Source of the DNA: Bacteroidetes bacterium UBA955
Lineage (GTDB): Bacteria > Bacteroidota > Bacteroidia > NS11-12g > UBA955
DNA: 18,972 bases
Direction: 5' to 3'
Assembly (NCBI GenBank): GCA_002293105.1
Contig: DBCP01000073.1
Span: 12,917-31,888 of the forward strand
Made by a program: the position numbers and the translations under genes. Below the pieces are notes generated by a model. That model made no database searches. It was not told where the DNA came from and saw only the letters and a list, made by a program, of their open reading frames with translations. Shown one piece after another: positions 15,697 to 18,972 of the stretch. Within the stretch, counting starts at the first letter, position 1. The number at the start of each line of letters is the position of its first letter.

Positions 15697-16005
15697 TTAA
15701 GATTTGATGCTTTCTATTTTCAACAATGTCAAATAATGACGAAAACCGTTCATTTTTTGGTAACCTTTTCTGCGCTTCTTCTTAAAAACCAGTACTTTGT
15801 CACCCTTACCGTGCTCCTTTACCGTGGCGGTAACTGATGCTCCAGCAACTGTGGGTGCTCCTACTTTGATTTTCTCTCCGCCTACCAATAAAACTTTATT
15901 AAACTCAATGGTAGAGCCTGCTTCTGCTTGAAGGCGATTGACAACAAGATGCTTGTTCTCTTCTACCCTGTATTGCCTTCCGGCTATTTCAACAATGGCG
16001 TACAT
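15697..16005 (-). CDS. rplU: 50S ribosomal protein L21 (bL21)
   Basis: This 102-residue protein of the large ribosomal subunit binds 23S rRNA. The typical start MYAIVEIAGRQYRVEEN is present, as is the C-terminal basic signature FKKKRRKGYQKMNGFR followed by H and Y. The frame extends ten codons further to an ATG at 16035, but those codons would overlap the -7 box at 16024-16031, and the family begins at MYAIVE, so I place the start at 16005. It is the first gene of the rplU-rpmA operon. The leader is very short, with no hairpin, so the L21-leader regulation known from Firmicutes is not apparent here. Confidence 0.97.
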   Translation of the reverse strand: MYAIVEIAGRQYRVEENKHLVVNRLQAEAGSTIEFNKVLLVGGEKIKVGAPTVAGASVTATVKEHGKGDKVLVFKKKRRKGYQKMNGFRHYLTLLKIESIKS

Positions 16006-16023
16006 AATCCGTGATTTGGGCTG

Positions 16024-16031
16024 CAAAGATA
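16024..16031 (-). promoter_or_regulatory. -7 box of the rplU-rpmA operon
   Basis: The minus strand reads TATCTTTG followed by CA, an exact Bacteroidota -7 match, 18 nt before the rplU ATG. A TTG (within GTTGTTG) lies about 17-20 nt upstream, a reasonable -33 element. This is the best-formed promoter in the window. Confidence 0.7.
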
Positions 16032-16164
16032 GCAAAATTCAGTGAACACAACAACTATTCTTGGAATTTTATCATAAAAATCAAGAAATATGAAAGATGG
16101 TCTTTTTTCGTTTCTTTTATTAGACAGTGCAGAAAATGGTGGTTAACCCCAATTTGGAAATGGA

Positions 16165-16172
16165 CATATTTG
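16165..16172 (+). promoter_or_regulatory. -7-like box before the barrel protein gene
   Basis: CATATTTG differs from TAnnTTTG only at the first base and ends 8 nt before the ATG at 16181. The spacing equals that of the thioesterase gene. It supports the choice of the 16181 start over upstream starts. Confidence 0.35.
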
Positions 16173-16180
16173 TAACATAC

Positions 16181-17896
16181 ATGAAAAGTGCAATTGTATT
16201 AGGCGCAATCCTTGGCTTGGCTTCAACTTTGAGTGCCCAGCCTGGCAGAGGCGGAATCGACAATTCCTCCAAACAAGTAACCACGAAATTCGAACCCAAA
16301 TTGATGCCAGCATCCAAATTGCTGTTAGATCCCATCGTACCGCGGTCCGAAAATCCAAAGCTCAACGTAAAGTTTGAAACGCCAGAATTTGCTTGGAATA
16401 CCCGTAAGATTACGCGTCCAGTGCAACCTGAGAAATTAAAAGATCGTGTATCTGACTCTGTGTATCTGAGCAATTATGCCCGTATCGGTGGCGGTAACTT
16501 CGGACATGCCTTGGGCGAATTGTACATAAGCAGTAAACCCAGCGCCAATTACAGCTACAACTTCAGTGGATTGCATTTGTCGGCCAACCCCGCCAATTCC
16601 TTTCGCGAATTCTCAACCAATAAATTCCAATTGCAAGGTGCCAAATATTACCAAAGCAGTGGTTTGGAAACCAAAATTTTCTACAACCGCGACAAGGTAA
16701 ACTTCTTTGCTTCCGATTCTTCGTACAAGAACGCGAGCATTTTAACGACCGGCCGGATCACTGAAAATTACGGATTGGGTGTAGACTACGATTACATCGG
16801 TAGTGGAAAGAAGCCAAGTTTTAGAACGGGACTTGCTGCGCAATCCTTCAAAAGCAACATGGGACAGGACGAACAAGAATTGAGTGGCTACGTAAACATC
16901 AAACAGAATGTAAAAAACACCCGGTTGGGCTTGGATTTGAGCAGCAATTATATCGACATGACGCAGTCGCTCGATACGCTGAAATACCAAGGCAAATCGC
17001 AAAATAAGCAGTTGTTCGTGGATATATTTCCCTACGTTCAATTCACCCACGCTCCTACCAAACTCAACTTGAAGGTGGGTGCTATTACAACCTACAATGT
17101 ATCAACCTTGGATTCCATGCCAAGTGAAAATAATTTCAAAATCAATCCTTATTTGAACTTTGAAAAGACCTTGACTGGACTCAACCTCAATATTTACGGC
17201 GGTTTAGACGGTGGTTTGAAAAAGAATAGCTTCAGAAGACTCAATGCAACGATGCCTTTCTTTGGCGATTCTATTTCGGTAAAGAACACATATGACGAAT
17301 TCAATTTGTTTTTAGGAATCAAAGGCAAAATAACCCAAAACGCAGAATTCGCTTTGGACATGGGGGGCAACAGCAGTGCCGATTATGGATTGGTTGTATC
17401 TAACATAGAGAAGAGATCGATGGGCGGTGGAGAGTTCAATGACAGCATGGGTAGCTTGCAGATGATTTACACCAACAATTTGAGCAGTGTGTATTTCCGA
17501 ACATTCGTAAAGTACCACATTGGTGAACAGTTGAAAGTGAGTGCACACGCCAAAGTTACCAATTACACTGTTGATGGAAATGCCCATGCTTGGCACTTAC
17601 CCGGTCTTACCTACAGTTTAAATGCGAACTACAACCTCGGTAAAAACATCGAATTGAATGCGGGTTTTGACGGGATGAGCAAACGCAGAAACCAAGTGTA
17701 TGTAATGGGTAAGCCACAAACTACTGAGATGCCAGGGTTCTTCGATTTACACGCACGCATCGATTATCGCCTCTCTGGTAAAGGACGCATCTGGGTTCAA
17801 GGAAGCAATCTTTTAAACAACCAATATCAGCAATGGTATGGATATCGCAACTACGGCCTAACACTGATGGGCGGCCTCGCCATATCGATCCTCTAA
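16181..17896 (+). CDS. Outer-membrane beta-barrel protein, TonB-receptor-like but without a plug
   Basis: This 571-residue exported protein begins with a clear signal peptide, MKSAIVLGAILGLASTLSAQ, which fixes the start at 16181; the frame is open further upstream to a GTG at 16127. After a periplasmic stretch of about 100 residues, the rest alternates aromatic and polar residues in strand-like pairs (for example YYQSSGLETKIFYNRDKVNF and LNLKVGAITTYNV), as in 20- to 22-stranded barrels. The end (DLHARIDYRL, IWVQGSNLLNNQYQQWYGYR, LTLMGGLAISIL) resembles the last strands of TonB-dependent receptors. No TonB box or plug domain is visible, and the length is too short for a full receptor. Function is unknown; it could be a channel or a structural envelope protein. 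The SPOR gene follows after 29 nt. Confidence 0.8.
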   Translation: MKSAIVLGAILGLASTLSAQPGRGGIDNSSKQVTTKFEPKLMPASKLLLDPIVPRSENPKLNVKFETPEFAWNTRKITRPVQPEKLKDRVSDSVYLSNYARIGGGNFGHALGELYISSKPSANYSYNFSGLHLSANPANSFREFSTNKFQLQGAKYYQSSGLETKIFYNRDKVNFFASDSSYKNASILTTGRITENYGLGVDYDYIGSGKKPSFRTGLAAQSFKSNMGQDEQELSGYVNIKQNVKNTRLGLDLSSNYIDMTQSLDTLKYQGKSQNKQLFVDIFPYVQFTHAPTKLNLKVGAITTYNVSTLDSMPSENNFKINPYLNFEKTLTGLNLNIYGGLDGGLKKNSFRRLNATMPFFGDSISVKNTYDEFNLFLGIKGKITQNAEFALDMGGNSSADYGLVVSNIEKRSMGGGEFNDSMGSLQMIYTNNLSSVYFRTFVKYHIGEQLKVSAHAKVTNYTVDGNAHAWHLPGLTYSLNANYNLGKNIELNAGFDGMSKRRNQVYVMGKPQTTEMPGFFDLHARIDYRLSGKGRIWVQGSNLLNNQYQQWYGYRNYGLTLMGGLAISIL

Positions 17897-17913
17897 GTTT
17901 TGTAAAAAAGGCG

Positions 17914-17921
17914 TAATATTG
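17914..17921 (+). promoter_or_regulatory. -7-like box before the HU/SPOR gene, predicting a leaderless transcript
   Basis: TAATATTG has one mismatch to TAnnTTTG and is followed by TAGT and the ATG at 17926. This is the same 4-nt spacing as at fmt and the oxygenase gene. The gene may therefore be transcribed independently of the barrel gene. Confidence 0.4.
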
Positions 17922-17925
17922 TAGT

Positions 17926-18972
17926 ATGAATCCTCAACCAGTGATATTGGCAATAACACATGTTCTTCATGAGCATGAGTGTGCTGTGGTTCCTGGATTT
18001 GGGGCATTTATCCTGAGAAAGAATTTTGGCATTGCAAATCCCTTTTCAGGTCAAATAAAACCAGCTTCGTACAGTGTGTACTTCAACGCTGACATCATCG
18101 AAGACGACGGATTTGTGGCCAATGCGCTCAAAGAACAATTTGGCTATTCTTTCAAACAAGCTGGTCAATTATTGATTGATTTTGCACACGAAATAGATCA
18201 AACTTGTCGGCATGGCGGTTCTTACAAGATGAATCCACTGGGTGGGTTTCATAAAAATCCATCTGGCGAATTGTTCTTCTTGGCTGATGTGAATCTAAAT
18301 TTGAGTTTATCAAGTTACGGATTGCCCGTAATTCATTGGCAGTGGAAACAATCAACCATTCCACAACCAATAACCAATGTTCCTGCGCAATCTGTTGCAT
18401 CCACAGAAAAACCAATACTCCTGGAACCCGCAGCCATAGTTTCGGCTGTTGAAACAATTCCATCCGGCATTGAGATTGAATCACCGATCGAAGAAAAGAA
18501 CGATGAACATCACAGTGAGTTTACGATAACCAAGCGTACACAACCACTGCTTTGGCGTGCCGCGGCTTCCTTCGCAATCATAAGCATCGGTGCGGGTATA
18601 TTGATGACCATGGCACAGATTTGGTCGGTTAGTTCAGGCCAAGACCTCGCGAGTTTGATGCCACAAGACACGCAATCACAAGCGATGAATGCGCCACTCA
18701 AGCAAACAAAGGCAGCAGAAGTTCATAGCATCGCTGAAGTGGCTAAGAGCGACAGCAGCATCTCTCACAATATTGACTTTGGGGTGGGTATTGAAGGCAT
18801 AGAGTCAACTCTTCAAGCCTTGAAGGACATGAAAGGCAAATACACGGTAACGGGTGGATCATACATTACGTTGGAATTGGCAAAAAGGGAATGTTTGTTG
18901 TGGCAAAAAATGGGTATTGACGCTTGTGTAGTTCCCGTTAAACGAAGTAGTTTAAACAAGGTGGTTTTGGGC
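17926..18972 (+). CDS. HU/CCDC81-like and SPOR domain envelope protein, cut by the right window edge
   Basis: The frame is open for 349 codons to the window edge. The N-terminal 125 or so residues match the prokaryotic HU-CCDC81 module (HECAVVPGFGAFILRKN, then NPLGGFHKNPSGELFFL). A linker rich in P, E, S and T follows (about 140-200), then one transmembrane helix (about 208-233, LLWRAAASFAIISIGAGILM), and a SPOR domain begins at about residue 306 (YTVTGGSY, then LAKRECLLWQKMGIDACVV). SPOR domains bind denuded peptidoglycan glycan strands, often at division sites. The single helix would place the HU-like part in the cytoplasm and SPOR in the periplasm. The role of the HU-like module in this family is not established. 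Only the end of SPOR is missing. Confidence 0.9.
   Translation, partial: MNPQPVILAITHVLHEHECAVVPGFGAFILRKNFGIANPFSGQIKPASYSVYFNADIIEDDGFVANALKEQFGYSFKQAGQLLIDFAHEIDQTCRHGGSYKMNPLGGFHKNPSGELFFLADVNLNLSLSSYGLPVIHWQWKQSTIPQPITNVPAQSVASTEKPILLEPAAIVSAVETIPSGIEIESPIEEKNDEHHSEFTITKRTQPLLWRAAASFAIISIGAGILMTMAQIWSVSSGQDLASLMPQDTQSQAMNAPLKQTKAAEVHSIAEVAKSDSSISHNIDFGVGIEGIESTLQALKDMKGKYTVTGGSYITLELAKRECLLWQKMGIDACVVPVKRSSLNKVVLG

Noticed and set aside
16006..16035. Longer L21 starting at 16035
   Set aside because: It would place the coding start over the -7 box; L21 proteins begin at MYAIVE.
16127..16180. Upstream GTG/ATG starts for the barrel protein
   Set aside because: They would put a charged, non-signal stretch before a perfect signal peptide that begins at 16181.
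1..18972. Mobile elements, CRISPR arrays, tRNA genes or phage genes
   Set aside because: None was seen: no transposase or integrase motifs, no regularly spaced direct repeats, no cloverleaf-like segments in the intergenic DNA.

Overview
The window looks like a piece of chromosome from a member of the Bacteroidota. It contains a secreted protein with a gliding-motility-type (CHU_C, T9SS type B) C-terminal domain, a combined HU/CCDC81 and SPOR protein, and -7 boxes of the form TAnnTTTG. Shine-Dalgarno sequences are absent before almost every gene. Gene content is mainly housekeeping. I see no transposase, integrase, phage gene, tRNA, rRNA or CRISPR array, and no cluster I could honestly call a new defence or biosynthetic system. 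The order or family cannot be fixed from sequence alone.

Layout, left to right. (1) 1-2915, minus strand: an SNF2-family helicase cut by the left edge and missing only its extreme C-terminus. (2) 3023-7960, plus strand: a tight co-directional run of free methionine-(R)-sulfoxide reductase, an MFS transporter (ATGA overlap), RNase R (TTG start, 39-nt gap) and a polyprenyl diphosphate synthase (1-nt gap). (3) 7971-11807, minus strand: one large T9SS-secreted beta-propeller protein that converges on the previous run with a 10-nt gap. (4) 11926-14843, plus strand: methionyl-tRNA formyltransferase, an ECF sigma factor with a small cysteine-free partner, and a 2-oxoglutarate/Fe(II) oxygenase. (5) 14844-16005, minus strand: ribosomal proteins L21 and L27, an intrinsic terminator, then an acyl-CoA thioesterase whose stop codon abuts that of the oxygenase. 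(6) 16181-18972, plus strand: an outer-membrane barrel protein without a plug, then an HU/CCDC81-SPOR envelope protein cut by the right edge.

How the parts work together. Fmt, L21, L27 and RNase R serve translation and RNA turnover. The sulfoxide reductase repairs oxidised free methionine. The prenyl synthase feeds quinone and carrier lipids. The barrel and SPOR proteins belong to the envelope. The sigma factor and its small neighbour look like a regulatory pair.

The most interesting signals are in expression control. The sigma-factor gene is the only one with a strong Shine-Dalgarno (AAGGAGGG). Several other genes have a -7 box ending exactly 4 nt before the ATG, which predicts leaderless mRNAs. 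The T-tract of the L21-L27 terminator also reads as the -7 box of the thioesterase gene.
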